The notes under the pieces were generated by a model, which worked only from the letters and a program-made list of their open reading frames with translations, was not told the DNA's origin and did not search any database. DNA of 64,000 bases from Rhodobacter flavimaris (GTDB lineage: Bacteria; Pseudomonadota; Alphaproteobacteria; Rhodobacterales; Rhodobacteraceae). The position numbers were made by a program, and so were the translations under genes. Location of the stretch: the NCBI RefSeq assembly GCF_021378075.1, contig NZ_JAJUOS010000014.1, positions 1 to 64,000 on the forward strand, written 5' to 3'. This document shows, one piece after another, positions 7,902 to 18,066 of the stretch. How positions within the stretch are numbered: the first letter of the stretch is position 1; every line of letters starts with the position of its first letter.

Positions 7902-9812
7902 TCACGCCACGCGCTTGCGCGCCGCATCCCAGATCGTGCACAGCCGCCGGTAGCGCCGCGCCATTTCGGCCACGGCCTCGGCATCGGTCAGATCGCCTTC
8001 CATCCAGGCCCGCGCCACCGAGCCGAAGATCGTGCGCCCCACAGCAAAGCCCTTCACCAGCGGGAAGGCCGCCGCGACCTCGAAGCTGGCCGCCAGTTCC
8101 GCTTCGGGGGCGTCGAGCCCCAGCACCACGATGCCGCGCGTATGCGGATCGTGTTCCTCGATAGCGACGCAGGCCTTGGCCCATTCGGCCTGCGTCGCCA
8201 TCGGCTCCAGCTTCCACCAGTCGGGATAGATCCCTGCCTCGTAGAATTGCCGGATTAGTATTGCAGTCGTGTCCTCGCCCACCGGGGCGACCTTGGAGGG
8301 AATGATCTCGAGCAGGAACTCAAGGTTGTTGCGTCGCGAGGCTTCCCACAGCTTGCGCACGGTGGCCTCCTGGTGCCTGCGGGTGCTGGCGTCATCGTCG
8401 GGGTGGCAGAAGCACAGCACCTTGACCACGTCCTCGCGCGCCCATTGCACCAGCCCGCCGCAATCGGCGCCCAGTTCGGGCTCCAGCTCCAGCGGGCGTG
8501 AGCCCGGCCATTCGCAGGGCCGCCCGATCCAGAGCCCGGTGCCCGAGGCCGCGTGCAGCGCCGCCCGCCCGATCCGGTTGTCGCACAGGATGCCGTAGCC
8601 CGGCTGTCCGCCCTGCACCTCGCGCGCGGCCTCAAGGCACAGCTCCTTGAAGGCGCCGCCCCTGGCCAGCGTGTAGCCCGCCATCTCTTCCAGCTGCATC
8701 CGGTGGTCGAAGGCAAAGATGCGGTAATCCGCCCAGTCCGGCAGCCCGCGCCGCGCGCGGTTCGTGGACCAGTGGATCTGCTCGAGCGCCGCATCATTGC
8801 GCAGGTCGGGCCGCACAACGCCCCGCTTGAGGAAGAACTCCAGCTCTGCCAGCGAGGGATAGGCTGGCGTGCAGCCATGACGGCTGACCGCGAAGGCGCC
8901 GCAGGCATTGGCGTATTCCAGCGCCTTCGGCCAGCTCTCGTCCTCCATCCAGCCCTTCATCAGCCCCGAGAAGAACCCGTCGCCCGCGCCGAGCACGTTG
9001 AACACCTCGATCGGGAAACCCGGGCCGCTCTGGCCCTCATCGAGGCTGTCCGGGATCGCGCCCTCAAACGCCACCGCGCCGCGCGCACCGCGCTTGCACA
9101 CCAGCGTGGCACCCGAGACCGCACGCACCGCGCGCAGCGCCGCGATCGTGGAGGTGCTGCCGCCCGCGATATGGAACTCTTCCTCGGTGCCGACGATCAG
9201 GTCGAAGAGATGCAGCGACGATTGAAGCTTGGCCGTGACCGCCGCGCTTTCGACAAAGCGGCTCTCGCCCTCGCCATGACCCGCCACGCCCCAGAGGTTT
9301 GGCCGGTAGTCGATATCGAGTGCGGTCCGCGCGCCATGCTTGCGGGCAAGGTGCAGTGCCTTGAGCACCGCGGCCTCGGTGCGCGGGTGGCTCAGATGCG
9401 TGCCGGTGGCCAGCACCGAGCGCGTATCGGCGATCAGCGCCTCGTCGATATCCTCCTCGCACAGCGCCATGTCCGCGCAGTTCTCGCGGTAGAAGATCAG
9501 CGGGAACTGGTCCTCGTCGCGGATGCCCAGGATCACCAGCGCAGTCAGGCGCTCGGGGTCGGTCTTGACCCCGCGCACATCGACACCCTCGCGCAGCAAC
9601 TGCTCGCGGATGAAGCGGCCCATGTGCTCGTCGCCCACACGCGTGATCAGGCCAGACTTCAACCCAAGCCGCGCCGTGCCGCAGGCGATGTTCGTCGGAG
9701 ACCCACCGATATACTTCTCGAAAGACCCCATGTCCTCCAACCGACCGCCAACCTGCGCCCCATACAAATCAACGCCAGCTCGGCCTATCGTAACTACATC
9801 AAGCGTCTTCAT
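7902..9812 (-). CDS. iolC: 5-dehydro-2-deoxygluconokinase fused to DUF2090
   Basis: About 636 residues. The N-terminal half is a PfkB-family sugar kinase with DVVTIGRAGVDLYG, GGSPTNIACGTARLG and the anion-hole motif NVLGAGDGFFSGL. The C-terminal 300 residues form a DUF2090 TIM barrel, starting around FAFDHRMQLEEMAG. Such fusions are common in proteobacterial iol operons. No separate iolJ aldolase gene is seen, so the extra domain may supply that aldolase step (inference). The start at 9812 has GGAAGG nine bases upstream. Confidence 0.92.
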   Translation of the reverse strand: MKTLDVVTIGRAGVDLYGAQVGGRLEDMGSFEKYIGGSPTNIACGTARLGLKSGLITRVGDEHMGRFIREQLLREGVDVRGVKTDPERLTALVILGIRDEDQFPLIFYRENCADMALCEEDIDEALIADTRSVLATGTHLSHPRTEAAVLKALHLARKHGARTALDIDYRPNLWGVAGHGEGESRFVESAAVTAKLQSSLHLFDLIVGTEEEFHIAGGSTSTIAALRAVRAVSGATLVCKRGARGAVAFEGAIPDSLDEGQSGPGFPIEVFNVLGAGDGFFSGLMKGWMEDESWPKALEYANACGAFAVSRHGCTPAYPSLAELEFFLKRGVVRPDLRNDAALEQIHWSTNRARRGLPDWADYRIFAFDHRMQLEEMAGYTLARGGAFKELCLEAAREVQGGQPGYGILCDNRIGRAALHAASGTGLWIGRPCEWPGSRPLELEPELGADCGGLVQWAREDVVKVLCFCHPDDDASTRRHQEATVRKLWEASRRNNLEFLLEIIPSKVAPVGEDTTAILIRQFYEAGIYPDWWKLEPMATQAEWAKACVAIEEHDPHTRGIVVLGLDAPEAELAASFEVAAAFPLVKGFAVGRTIFGSVARAWMEGDLTDAEAVAEMARRYRRLCTIWDAARKRVA

Positions 9813-9873
9813 CGGTATCATCCTTCCTTCGCCCCTGCGCGGGGAACCGGGGGCCCGAAGGCCCCCAGCCTTG

Positions 9874-10659
9874 TCAGAGTTGCGCCTTGACGTAGGCGAT
9901 GCTTTCAGCGAGCGCCGCCTCGGGGTCGTCGGCGTTGTGAACCTCTTCCGCGAAGGGCTCGAAGCTGTAGGGCCCGGAGAACCCTGCGGCGATCAGCGCC
10001 CTGATCTGCGCGATGTTCTCAAGCCGGTCCGCTGCATCCACCAGAACCCGATGTGCATCGAGCATATCGGCCACCGCCACGCCCGGATCAGTCACGCCCG
10101 AGATGTGCACAAGGCCCGTCCGGTTCGGGTAGAACTGGGTCTCGCCCGCGAGGTGATGGTGGAAGGTGTCGTGCAGCACCTTGTAGGTGCCATCGTCTCC
10201 CGCCTCGGTAATCGCTGCAATCGCCTCGGCCTTGGTGCGCAGGGACGAGATCGGGAAGCCGAGCGGCTCGACGAGGCCGGTCAGGCCGCGCTCTGTCAGG
10301 ATCGGCTTCATCGCATCGAGCGCCGCAACAGTCTGCGAATGGGACACGGGCGTGCCGTCGTTCAGCGGGCACATGACCAGCGCCTTTGCGCCGCATGCCG
10401 CGGCATAGTCGGCCATCGCCACGGCACGCTCGGGCAAGTCGCCAGACCAGACGTTGAACGGGTAGAGCGCATTGATCGACAGGATCGTGACGCCCGCCTT
10501 TTCGGCCGCAGCCTTCACGTCTTCGGGCGCCCAGGTCGCCACCACGTTGGGCAGATCGTTGCGGATCTCGACCTCGGTGGTGCCAAGTCGTTTTGCCATT
10601 TCGAAGAACTCGACCAGATCGACCTTCGGCGCGGCAATATGGTTCATCGCGAAACGCAT
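9874..10659 (-). CDS. IolI-like TIM-barrel isomerase
   Basis: A 261-residue AP-endonuclease-like TIM-barrel protein with probable metal ligands in GLVEPLGFP, VLHDTFHHHLAG, GLVHISGV and YSFEPF. It resembles inosose isomerase (IolI) and hydroxypyruvate-isomerase-like proteins. Between iolC and iolG it most likely interconverts keto-inositols, but the exact reaction cannot be fixed from sequence. Confidence 0.75.
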   Translation of the reverse strand: MRFAMNHIAAPKVDLVEFFEMAKRLGTTEVEIRNDLPNVVATWAPEDVKAAAEKAGVTILSINALYPFNVWSGDLPERAVAMADYAAACGAKALVMCPLNDGTPVSHSQTVAALDAMKPILTERGLTGLVEPLGFPISSLRTKAEAIAAITEAGDDGTYKVLHDTFHHHLAGETQFYPNRTGLVHISGVTDPGVAVADMLDAHRVLVDAADRLENIAQIRALIAAGFSGPYSFEPFAEEVHNADDPEAALAESIAYVKAQL

Positions 10660-10668
10660 GGGTTCACC

Positions 10669-11679
10669 TCAGTTGTAGAGTGCCGGACGCGCCGGGAGCG
10701 AAATTGCGACAGCCTCGCCCTCTTTCTCCTGCGCCACGACGCAGGCATCCGAGGTGATGGCAGCGACATAGCCGTCCCACGAACTCGGACCGGAGGCGGT
10801 GCCTTGCGCGGCGGCCTTCAGGAAATCGTCCAGCTCGACGTCGTAGGAGGCGACGAAGCGGTCCTTCCAATCGGTCAGAATGCGGTTTTGCAGCTTGGCT
10901 CCAAGACGCATCTGGATCGCCATCGGCTCCGGCAGACGAGCAACACCGTCTTCGCCGACGACCTCGCACTGGATGTCATAGCCGTAGTGGCAGTTGACGA
11001 AGATCTCGACGTCGATCACCACGCCCTTGGCGGTTTCAAGGATCACGACTTGCGGATCGCGCAGCTTGCCGTGCGAACGCGCGGCCTTGCGCGGGAAGAT
11101 CACCCGGGCCGAGACATAATCGTCATCCAGCAGCCAGCGGAACACGTCGATCTCGTGGATCAGAGTGTCATGGATCGCCATGGGGGTGATGTACTGCTCG
11201 GGCACGGTCGGGTTGCGATGCGCCGCGTGCACCATGATCGGCGCACCGGTATGGCTCTGCACGGCCTCTTTCAGCGCGACATAACCCGCGTCGTAGCGGC
11301 GCATGAATCCGACCTGCACAAGGCGCTTACCCTGCGCGACCTCGGCATCGACGATGCGCTTGGCACCCTCGGCGGTCGTGGCCAGCGGCTTTTCGCAGAA
11401 GCACGGCTTGCCCGCCGCAATCGCGGCCAGAACGTATTGTTCGTGCGTGGCGCCCCAGGAAGTCACCAGAACCGCTTCGACTTCGGGCGAGGCGATCAGT
11501 TCCTCGCCAGTGTCGAAGACCACCGCATCGGGGGCGATGTCGGCCTTCACGGCCTCGGCCGAGGCGCGGTTCACGTCGGACAGGGCGACGATCTTGCCGC
11601 CGGCGAGCACCTGGTTGATGCGGCGCGCGTGATCGCGGCCGATCATCCCCGTGCCGATAACACCGATTTTGACAGTCAT
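10669..11679 (-). CDS. iolG: Inositol 2-dehydrogenase
   Basis: A 336-residue Gfo/Idh/MocA dehydrogenase. The N terminus [19 protein letters not shown] is the NAD-binding motif of myo-inositol 2-dehydrogenases. CEKPLA (around residue 95) and the later [15 protein letters not shown] segment are conserved in the family. It catalyses the first step, myo-inositol to 2-keto-myo-inositol. Its stop lies 9 bases before the iolI-like start. Confidence 0.92.
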   Translation of the reverse strand: MTVKIGVIGTGMIGRDHARRINQVLAGGKIVALSDVNRASAEAVKADIAPDAVVFDTGEELIASPEVEAVLVTSWGATHEQYVLAAIAAGKPCFCEKPLATTAEGAKRIVDAEVAQGKRLVQVGFMRRYDAGYVALKEAVQSHTGAPIMVHAAHRNPTVPEQYITPMAIHDTLIHEIDVFRWLLDDDYVSARVIFPRKAARSHGKLRDPQVVILETAKGVVIDVEIFVNCHYGYDIQCEVVGEDGVARLPEPMAIQMRLGAKLQNRILTDWKDRFVASYDVELDDFLKAAAQGTASGPSSWDGYVAAITSDACVVAQEKEGEAVAISLPARPALYN

Positions 11680-11689
11680 GGTTGGAACC

Positions 11690-12589
11690 TCACTTCCAGA
11701 ATTTGTCGATGTAGCGTTGCATTTCGGCGCGCATGAAGGTGCCGGAGTGGTCGGCCTTGTCTTCCCAAGCGAAGACGCAGGCGGTCATGATCCCGTCGAA
11801 GCCGATCTCGTGCAGCGTGCCGAAGAAGTCGTCCCACGGCACCTCGCCCTGACCGATGTTCAGGTGCTGGTGCACACGGGCATTGGTACCCGGAGGGTTC
11901 AGGATGTAGCGCAGGCCCGAGCTGGCCTTGTGGTTAAACGTGTCGCCGACATGGACATGGGCCAGAACGTCGGCGGACTCGCGCAGCATCGCCTTGGTGT
12001 CATCGCCGAAGTAGAAGGTGTGCGGCGCGCAGTAGAGGAACTTGACGCGCTTCGAGTTCACCGTGCGGATGATATCGAGCGCGGGCTGCAGGGTCTCGCA
12101 CCAGTCCTCGGGGTGGGGCTCGACGTGCAGGTTGATGCCCTCGCGCTCGAAGATCGGCACGAGTTCGTCCATCGAGCGCCACCAGGCGTCCTCGCAGGCC
12201 TCGATCATGCTGCCCGTGTGGCAGCAGTAGCACGAGCCCTTGTCCGGGTGCGGGCCGCGGCCGAACTCCGAGTTCATCGTGTCGATTTCCATCTCGACCG
12301 CGATCTCGATGGCGCGTTTCCAATGCTTCACCGCCGCCTGACGCTCGGTCTCGTCATTACTGGCCCAGCGATACATCGGCAGCAGCGAGGCGATGCCGAC
12401 ATCGGCGTCGCGCAGCGCTTTCTTGAACGACTTGATGCGGTCGGGGAAAACGCGAGGGGCCTTGAACCATTCGAGGAAGTCGCCGCGCGGCGACATTTCG
12501 ATCCAGTCGTAGCCAAGCTCTTTGACTTTCGACGGCAGCTCTTCAAGGCTCAGATGGCGGTGCATGAAAGGGTCAATCGCGATCTTCAT
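11690..12589 (-). CDS. IolH-like sugar phosphate isomerase/epimerase
   Basis: A 299-residue TIM-barrel protein with candidate metal ligands in [28 protein letters not shown] and [17 protein letters not shown] stretch around residue 125 is unusual and may bind a metal. It is the first catabolic gene after the transporter genes. Its role resembles IolH, or MocC of rhizopine catabolism, but substrate is not determined. Confidence 0.7.
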   Translation of the reverse strand: MKIAIDPFMHRHLSLEELPSKVKELGYDWIEMSPRGDFLEWFKAPRVFPDRIKSFKKALRDADVGIASLLPMYRWASNDETERQAAVKHWKRAIEIAVEMEIDTMNSEFGRGPHPDKGSCYCCHTGSMIEACEDAWWRSMDELVPIFEREGINLHVEPHPEDWCETLQPALDIIRTVNSKRVKFLYCAPHTFYFGDDTKAMLRESADVLAHVHVGDTFNHKASSGLRYILNPPGTNARVHQHLNIGQGEVPWDDFFGTLHEIGFDGIMTACVFAWEDKADHSGTFMRAEMQRYIDKFWK

Positions 12590-12680
12590 GCGCAGTTCCT
12601 CCTTGGTTCACGCGGCGCCAGATTCCAGGGCTGCGGAGGGGGGGTTGGTTAGGGTGGCCTCAGAGAAGCCGGGATCGGGC

Positions 12681-12702
12681 GCCCGGCGGCGAACCGCCGG
12701 GC
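12681..12702 (-). terminator. Strong intercistronic hairpin between iatP and the iol genes
   Basis: GCCCGGCGG, loop CGAA and CCGCCGGGC form a perfect 9-bp stem in the 149-base gap between the permease stop and the next start. A second weak hairpin (TCGAAG...CTTCGA) follows nearby. With no U-run it is more likely to attenuate or stabilise the transporter message than to end transcription fully. Confidence 0.45.
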
Positions 12703-12738
12703 GGGAGGACTCGAAGCGGGACACTTCGAGCGGGAGGA

Positions 12739-13755
12739 TCAGGTCTTCTTGCGGTTCTTCTGGCGATAGACGTCGGCAACGACGGCAGCCACGATGATCA
12801 CGCCCTTGATCATTTCCTGGTAATAGGCGTCGAGCCGCAGGAAGGTAAAACCGGAGATAATGACACCGAAGATGATCATGCCGATCGCGGTGCCGATGAT
12901 GGATCCGCGTCCGCCCGTCAGGGACACGCCACCGATCACGGCCATGGCGATAGCGTCGAGTTCATAGGCAAGCCCCATGCCCGCTTGTGCTGTCTGACCG
13001 CGCGCGGCCACAACCATCCCGGCCAGCGCGGCCAGCATCGCGGCAACCATGTAAACCTTGATCAGGTGGCGTTCGACGTTGATACCCGAGACACGGGCAG
13101 CCTGCTGGTTCGCGCCGATCGCATAGGTGAATTTGCCGTAGCGGGTGTAGCGCATGGCGACGTGGAAAATCACTGCGACCGCAATGAAGATCACGACGGG
13201 CATCATGCCCTTGCCGATGAAGGCAAACCCATCCGTCGGGAACGAGACCGGCTGACCCTTGGTGTACCACTTGGCAAAGCCACGCGCAGTCACCATGGTT
13301 CCCAGCGTCGCGATGAACGGTGGGATCCTAGTGTAGGCAATCAGAGAGCCGTTGATCAGGCCGATCAAGCCGCCAAAGCCAAGGCCCAGAAGGATGGGAA
13401 CAATCGCTGGCAGATCGGTCAGGCCCGGATAGACGGCCCGCGCATAGGTCGAGACTTGCGCGAAGGACATCGCGAACATCGCCACCGCGCCCACGACCGA
13501 GCCAGAGCTAAGGTCGATGCCACCTGAAATGATAACCTGCGTCACCCCAACGGCGATGATGCCGATCACCGACACCTGCAGGATCATGATCTTGAGCCGG
13601 TCGATCGAGGCCAGGAACGACTGTCCCTGGAAGATCCAGCCAAGGATCTCGAAGACAAGCGCAATGCCGATCAGCACGAAAAGAATGTTGACCTCGGCGG
13701 GCAAACGCTTGTGCGTCCGCATCTCTTTGCCAGTGGTCGTGAGAGTATCTTGCAT
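12739..13755 (-). CDS. iatP: Inositol ABC transporter permease
   Basis: A roughly 338-residue, very hydrophobic permease of the RbsC/XylH type with 8-10 membrane segments. The conserved GGIDLSSGSVVGAVAM and GGVSLTGGRGSIIGT segments are visible. With IatA and IatB it imports inositol or a related sugar. ATG at 13755 is preferred to 13761 because the GGGGGG ribosome binding site is then nine bases upstream. It ends the transporter block iatB-iatA-iatP. Confidence 0.9.
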   Translation of the reverse strand: MQDTLTTTGKEMRTHKRLPAEVNILFVLIGIALVFEILGWIFQGQSFLASIDRLKIMILQVSVIGIIAVGVTQVIISGGIDLSSGSVVGAVAMFAMSFAQVSTYARAVYPGLTDLPAIVPILLGLGFGGLIGLINGSLIAYTRIPPFIATLGTMVTARGFAKWYTKGQPVSFPTDGFAFIGKGMMPVVIFIAVAVIFHVAMRYTRYGKFTYAIGANQQAARVSGINVERHLIKVYMVAAMLAALAGMVVAARGQTAQAGMGLAYELDAIAMAVIGGVSLTGGRGSIIGTAIGMIIFGVIISGFTFLRLDAYYQEMIKGVIIVAAVVADVYRQKNRKKT

Positions 13756-13770
13756 AGCCATTGGCCCCCC

Positions 13771-15300
13771 TTATTTCGCCGCCAGTTCCATCACGCGCAC
13801 CTGGTCCGCCTCGGAGCGGTCAAGGAAACCGCTGACGTGCCCCTCGTGCATGACCATGATGCGGTCGGACATGCCCAGAACTTCGGGAAGTTCGGACGAG
13901 ATCATCAGAACCGCCACGCCCTGCCCTGCGAGCTGGGTGATGAGGCGGTGGATTTCTGCTTTGGCACCCACGTCGATGCCGCGCGTCGGCTCGTCGAGGA
14001 TAAGAATTTTTGGATTGGTCAGCAGCCAGCGCGCGATCAGCAATTTCTGCTGGTTGCCGCCCGAGAGGTTCTCGACCCGCTCGTGCAGGTTCGGCGTCTT
14101 GACCCGCAGCTTGGCCGCGTATTCCTCAGCCAGCTTGGTAATCTCTGCCTGTTGCACGAAGCCCAGACCATTGACCTTTTCACGGGTCAGCAGCGCCATC
14201 TGGATATTCTCGAGACAGTCGAGGATCAGGAAGCATCCGGTTTCCTTGCGATCCTCGGTCAGGAATGCCAGCCCATGGCCCATTGCGACCTGCGGCGAGG
14301 ACATCACGACATGCTCGCCATCGATGAAAATGTCGCCGGTTTCGGCAGGTTTCACACCGAACAGCGCCTCGGCCACGTTTGACCGGCCCGAACCGACAAG
14401 CCCTGCAACGCCCAGAATCTCACCGCGCCGGAGCTTGAACGACACATCATGGAAGACGCCCGGCAGGCTGAGGTTCTGCACGTCCAGGATGACGTCGCCG
14501 ATCGGGCAGTCGACCTTCGGGAACATCTCGGTGATCTCACGCCCGACCATCATGCGGATGATGTCGTCGCGGGTCACGTCCGACGCCGGAACGGTGTCGA
14601 TATACTTGCCGTCGCGGAAAACCGTCAGTTCGTCGGCGATCTCGAACAGTTCGTTCATCTTATGCGTGATGTAGACGATGCCGACACCACGCGACCGCAG
14701 ATCGCGGATGATCGCGAAAAGATGCTCGACCTCGGACTCGGTGATGGCCGAGGTGGGCTCATCCATGATCAAAACGTCCGAGTTGTAGCTGACCGCCTTG
14801 GCGATCTCGACCATCTGCTTTTGTGCCACGGTCAGGTCGCCGACGAGGCCCTTGGGCTCAAGACGAATATTGAGGCTGTCGAACAGGTCCTGCGTTTGAC
14901 GGTTCATCTGCGCGTGATCGACCAGACCGAAGGCGTTCTTCGGCTCACGCCGGATCCAGATGTTCTCGGCCACGGTCATCGTGTTCATCAGGTTGAGTTC
15001 CTGATGGATCATCGCGATGCCAGAGTTCAGCGCGTCGATCGGGCCCTTGATGTCGATCGGCTTGCCGGCAAAGCGAACCTCGCCGCGATCGGGAATATAA
15101 ACGCCGGCGATGATCTTCATCAGCGTCGACTTGCCCGCGCCATTCTCGCCCATCAGCGCGTGAACGGTGCCCGGGCGGATCTTTAGCTGGACATTGTCCA
15201 GAGCCACGACGCCCGGAAACTCCTTGCGGACATTGTCCACCTCAAGGATGTATTCGCCGTCATAGGGGCTGCGGGCGCTGGCCGGATTTGCATCAAGCAT
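13771..15300 (-). CDS. iatA: Inositol ABC transporter ATP-binding protein
   Basis: A 509-residue protein with two fused ABC ATPase domains, as in RbsA/XylG. The first has Walker [10 protein letters not shown] and Walker [11 protein letters not shown]. The second has a degenerate P-loop (GLVGSGRSN), signature LSGGNQQK and Walker [12 protein letters not shown]. The degenerate second P-loop is normal for this carbohydrate-uptake family. The start at 15300 follows GGAGGAGAG. Confidence 0.93.
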   Translation of the reverse strand: MLDANPASARSPYDGEYILEVDNVRKEFPGVVALDNVQLKIRPGTVHALMGENGAGKSTLMKIIAGVYIPDRGEVRFAGKPIDIKGPIDALNSGIAMIHQELNLMNTMTVAENIWIRREPKNAFGLVDHAQMNRQTQDLFDSLNIRLEPKGLVGDLTVAQKQMVEIAKAVSYNSDVLIMDEPTSAITESEVEHLFAIIRDLRSRGVGIVYITHKMNELFEIADELTVFRDGKYIDTVPASDVTRDDIIRMMVGREITEMFPKVDCPIGDVILDVQNLSLPGVFHDVSFKLRRGEILGVAGLVGSGRSNVAEALFGVKPAETGDIFIDGEHVVMSSPQVAMGHGLAFLTEDRKETGCFLILDCLENIQMALLTREKVNGLGFVQQAEITKLAEEYAAKLRVKTPNLHERVENLSGGNQQKLLIARWLLTNPKILILDEPTRGIDVGAKAEIHRLITQLAGQGVAVLMISSELPEVLGMSDRIMVMHEGHVSGFLDRSEADQVRVMELAAK

Positions 15301-15384
15301 GGAACTCTCCTCCTCTCCTCCCCGCTCCTCCGGGTCGGAATGCCGGGGCCGGCGACGCCGCCCCCGGAAGCCTTGTTCGTCCGA

Positions 15385-16329
15385 TCAGTTCTTCGACTGA
15401 TAGTCAGCGAGGTTCGCCGGGGTCACCAGTTCGAAGGGAATGTAGACCTTGGTGTCGACGCTTTCGCCGCGCGCCAGCTTCAGCGCGGCATCCACCGAAC
15501 CCTGGCCCTGACCGGCGGCGTTCTGGAACACGGTCACGTCGAGATCGCCCGCCGCCATAGCAGCCAGCGCGTCCTGCGTGGCGTCAACGCCGCCGACGAT
15601 CACTTCGCCCATATCCTTGCCAGCGGCCTTCAGCGCCTGGATGGCGCCAATCGCCATTTCGTCGTTGTTGGCAACAACCGCGTCGAACTCGAGGCCAGCC
15701 GAGAGCCAGTTTGTCATAAGGTCGGCGCCCTGGGTGCGCGACCAGTTCGCGGTCTGCTCTTCAACGATCGTCATGAAGCTGCAGTCCGCGGTGGCGATGA
15801 CATCATGAATGTCCTGGGTGCGCTGACGGGCGGCCTGGTTCGACAATTCGCCCATCATCACCACGATCTTGGCGCCATTGCCCTTGCCCTGCTCTTTCAG
15901 AAGGCGGCAAACTTCCTGGGTTTCGAGCGTGCCCGATTCAACTTCGTTCGAAGCCACGAAAGCCTGCTTTTCGGGAAGGGTGTCGATGTTGACCGGCTGG
16001 CGGTTCACGTAAACAAGCGGGATACCCGCCTCGGCCGCCGCCGCTGACATCGCCACCGTCGCATCGGTATCAACCGGGTTCACGATGATCGCATCGACGC
16101 CCGAGGCAATGAAGTTCTGGATTTGGTTCAGCTGCTTGCCGACGTCGTTCTGGGCGTCTTCGATCTGCAGCGAAACACCATCCTGCGAGGTCGCGTAATC
16201 CTGCATGCCGTTACGCAGCACGGTCAGGAAGTTGTCGTCGAACAGCGCCATCGAAACACCGATGTTCTCGGCCGAAGCGGCCCCCGCCATCACGGTGCAA
16301 AGCGCAGTCGCGGTCAGCAATTTCTTCAT
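15385..16329 (-). CDS. iatB: Inositol ABC transporter substrate-binding protein
   Basis: The 314-residue periplasmic protein has a Sec signal peptide (MKKLLTATALCTVMAGAASA) and a PBP1 sugar-binding fold beginning NIGVSMALFDDNFLTVL. The segment VDAIIVNPVDTDATV is typical of ribose/inositol-binding proteins. The start at 16329 has a strong GGAGGA site; a start ten codons further up would place extra residues before the signal peptide. It is the first gene of the operon. Confidence 0.92.
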   Translation of the reverse strand: MKKLLTATALCTVMAGAASAENIGVSMALFDDNFLTVLRNGMQDYATSQDGVSLQIEDAQNDVGKQLNQIQNFIASGVDAIIVNPVDTDATVAMSAAAAEAGIPLVYVNRQPVNIDTLPEKQAFVASNEVESGTLETQEVCRLLKEQGKGNGAKIVVMMGELSNQAARQRTQDIHDVIATADCSFMTIVEEQTANWSRTQGADLMTNWLSAGLEFDAVVANNDEMAIGAIQALKAAGKDMGEVIVGGVDATQDALAAMAAGDLDVTVFQNAAGQGQGSVDAALKLARGESVDTKVYIPFELVTPANLADYQSKN

Positions 16330-16541
16330 TCGTAGTTCCTCCACTGGGGTGCATTGCACCGGATATCGCCTGCCCGGAGCCAGACTAAGGCATGCAAGTT
16401 TCGTGCTCCGCCGCAGCGAAGTTTGCCCTGCCCTTTAGGTTTCCGTGAGCTTCGGCTCCCCTCCTCTGGTCGCCGTGGAAAGAAGATTCCCTATCGAACC
16501 CCTCCGGTCAACAGCGCCATGAGGTCGATTGCCATCATTTC

Positions 16542-16579
16542 TGATGTAAAATGATGCTAGCAATGATTGCTTTACATCA
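16542..16579. promoter_or_regulatory. Operator-like inverted repeat upstream of iatB
   Basis: TGATGTAAA (16542-16550) and TTTACATCA (16571-16579) are a perfect 9-bp inverted repeat around GCTAGC, in the 267-base region between the LacI gene and iatB. It is probably where the adjacent LacI protein, or a global regulator, controls the iat-iol operon. Confidence 0.5.
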
Positions 16580-16596
16580 TTTTCTTGGGCGCGAGA

Positions 16597-17625
16597 TCAG
16601 AGACTCTCCGGGGTCCACAGTTGGAATGGCAGAAATCTCTGCCCCGGATTCTCGGCCATGCCGTTTTCGACCGAGTGAATCATGATCGTCACGAGTTCTT
16701 CGCAGAGCTGCTGCAGCGGCGTCCCCATGATCAGCGTCACGGTCCCATCCTGCAGGGCCTCGGTAGAATCCGGCGTAAGCTCGTTGACAATCAACGCGAC
16801 ATCCCCGGGTCTCCGCTCTTCTCGGACGGCAGCGATCGCTCCCTCCATCCCGCCGCCCGCACAGTAAATCCCCACAAGGTCGGGATGTCGCTGAAGCAGC
16901 TCGATGGTCGCCTCATAGGTCAGTTGCCGCGTTTCCAGATTCGCCTGCGCGTTCAAAAGCTCGAATTGCGGTGCGTACTCGCGGAAATAACTTCGCACCC
17001 CGGTCTCACGAAGTTCATGCCCATGAAACCGATGGCCCCCAATGAAGATCGCAATCTTGCCAGGTCGTGGCGCGACTCGGGACAACATCCACCCTACAGC
17101 GCGCCCGGCCTTCAGATTGTTTACGCCGATATAGCTCTCCCGAACCCCCTGCGCGAAGTCTGATAGCATCGAAAACGTGGGGATACCGCGCTGACGCAGC
17201 AAAGATACTGCGGCCGTTACCTCGTGGTGATCGATCCCTGTTGCCGCAACTGCGTCAACCTTTCCCGCCAAAGACGTAAGGATCTGCGCCAACTCTCCTG
17301 GCAAGGTGGATTGCGCAAATTTCAACGTTAGCCGCAAGCGGTGGGTCGTGATCGCCTCGACGCGCTCTTGGAATATGCGAGCGAAGTTCTGGTAAAACGG
17401 ATGACGCTCTTTCTGCAGGATCAGCGCAAAGCGCAACTCGGGCAACTCGGCCATCAACCTGGCCCGGATCGCGTTCGCGCCATGATAACCGATACGCGCT
17501 GCGGCCTCTTGCACGCGTCGCGCCGTCTCTTCCCTCACCTTGAGGCGCCCGTTCAGAACACGGTCGACGGTAGCGACGCTGACACCTGCCTCACGCGCGA
17601 GATCTGCAATTGTCGGTCGAGACAT
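16597..17625 (-). CDS. LacI-family regulator of the inositol operon (IolR-like)
   Basis: A 342-residue LacI/GalR protein. The DNA-binding region reads PTIADLAREAGVSVATVDRV and the sensor domain begins near LRFALILQKERHPFYQN. It lies directly upstream of iatB and in the same orientation. The start at 17625 (MSRPTIAD) with GGGAG eight bases upstream is preferred over the GTG at 17637. Inositol-pathway control is inferred from position. Confidence 0.88.
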   Translation of the reverse strand: MSRPTIADLAREAGVSVATVDRVLNGRLKVREETARRVQEAAARIGYHGANAIRARLMAELPELRFALILQKERHPFYQNFARIFQERVEAITTHRLRLTLKFAQSTLPGELAQILTSLAGKVDAVAATGIDHHEVTAAVSLLRQRGIPTFSMLSDFAQGVRESYIGVNNLKAGRAVGWMLSRVAPRPGKIAIFIGGHRFHGHELRETGVRSYFREYAPQFELLNAQANLETRQLTYEATIELLQRHPDLVGIYCAGGGMEGAIAAVREERRPGDVALIVNELTPDSTEALQDGTVTLIMGTPLQQLCEELVTIMIHSVENGMAENPGQRFLPFQLWTPESL

Positions 17626-17660
17626 AGGGGCTCCCACTCTGATTGCCCAATGTCAGACTA

Positions 17661-17677
17661 ATGATACATTCCATCAT
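17661..17677. promoter_or_regulatory. ATGAT-7-ATCAT palindrome before the LacI gene
   Basis: An interrupted palindrome (ATGATACATTCCATCAT) lies 36 bases upstream of the LacI start. It shares TGAT...ATCA ends with the larger repeat before iatB and is a candidate autoregulatory site. The rest of 17678-17985 is AT-richer and shows no gene. Confidence 0.35.
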
Positions 17678-17985
17678 TATCAATGAGAGTCCGCTCAAGG
17701 TACGCACAATCAAAGCAAGAAATCGGCTTCCCACTCTTCGATCAATAAATCCTATTCACAACCAAGAGAAACCTGCAGGTTATCGATAGATTTTGTGCAT
17801 GAGTTCAGCGATTGACACGATTTGCGAGCATTAAAGGTCGGTAACGCAGCGGCCACTCATCCGTAGGCTCTACAACCGGCTGCAAACACACTTAGTGAAT
17901 AGACGTGAGCTACCCCCAGAAGATCGGACGCTGACGTAAGCTATGATTTGCTGTCTGCTGATCTTCGGCGAGAAGGAGATCAGAG

Positions 17986-18066
17986 ATGTCGAAACGGAAG
18001 CAGCATTCGCCTGAGTTCAAGGCGAAGGTGGCGCTTGAAGCGCTGAAGGGTGAACAGACGGTGGCC
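17986..18066 (+). pseudogene. IS3-family OrfA fragment
   Basis: The frame reads MSKRKQHSPEFKAKVALEAL and then KGEQTVADL, the classic N terminus of IS3-family OrfA (a helix-turn-helix protein). It has a GAAGGAG ribosome binding site. After about 27 codons the sequence passes into the complementary strand of an IS5 transposase, so only the left end of the element is kept. The upstream 17930-17985 probably belongs to the same IS end. Confidence 0.75.

Noticed and set aside
6145..11736. Very long plus-strand frames (602, 445 and 737 codons) opposite iolD, iolC and iolG
   Set aside because: They are antisense shadows caused by high GC at third positions; the minus strand has clear known enzymes.
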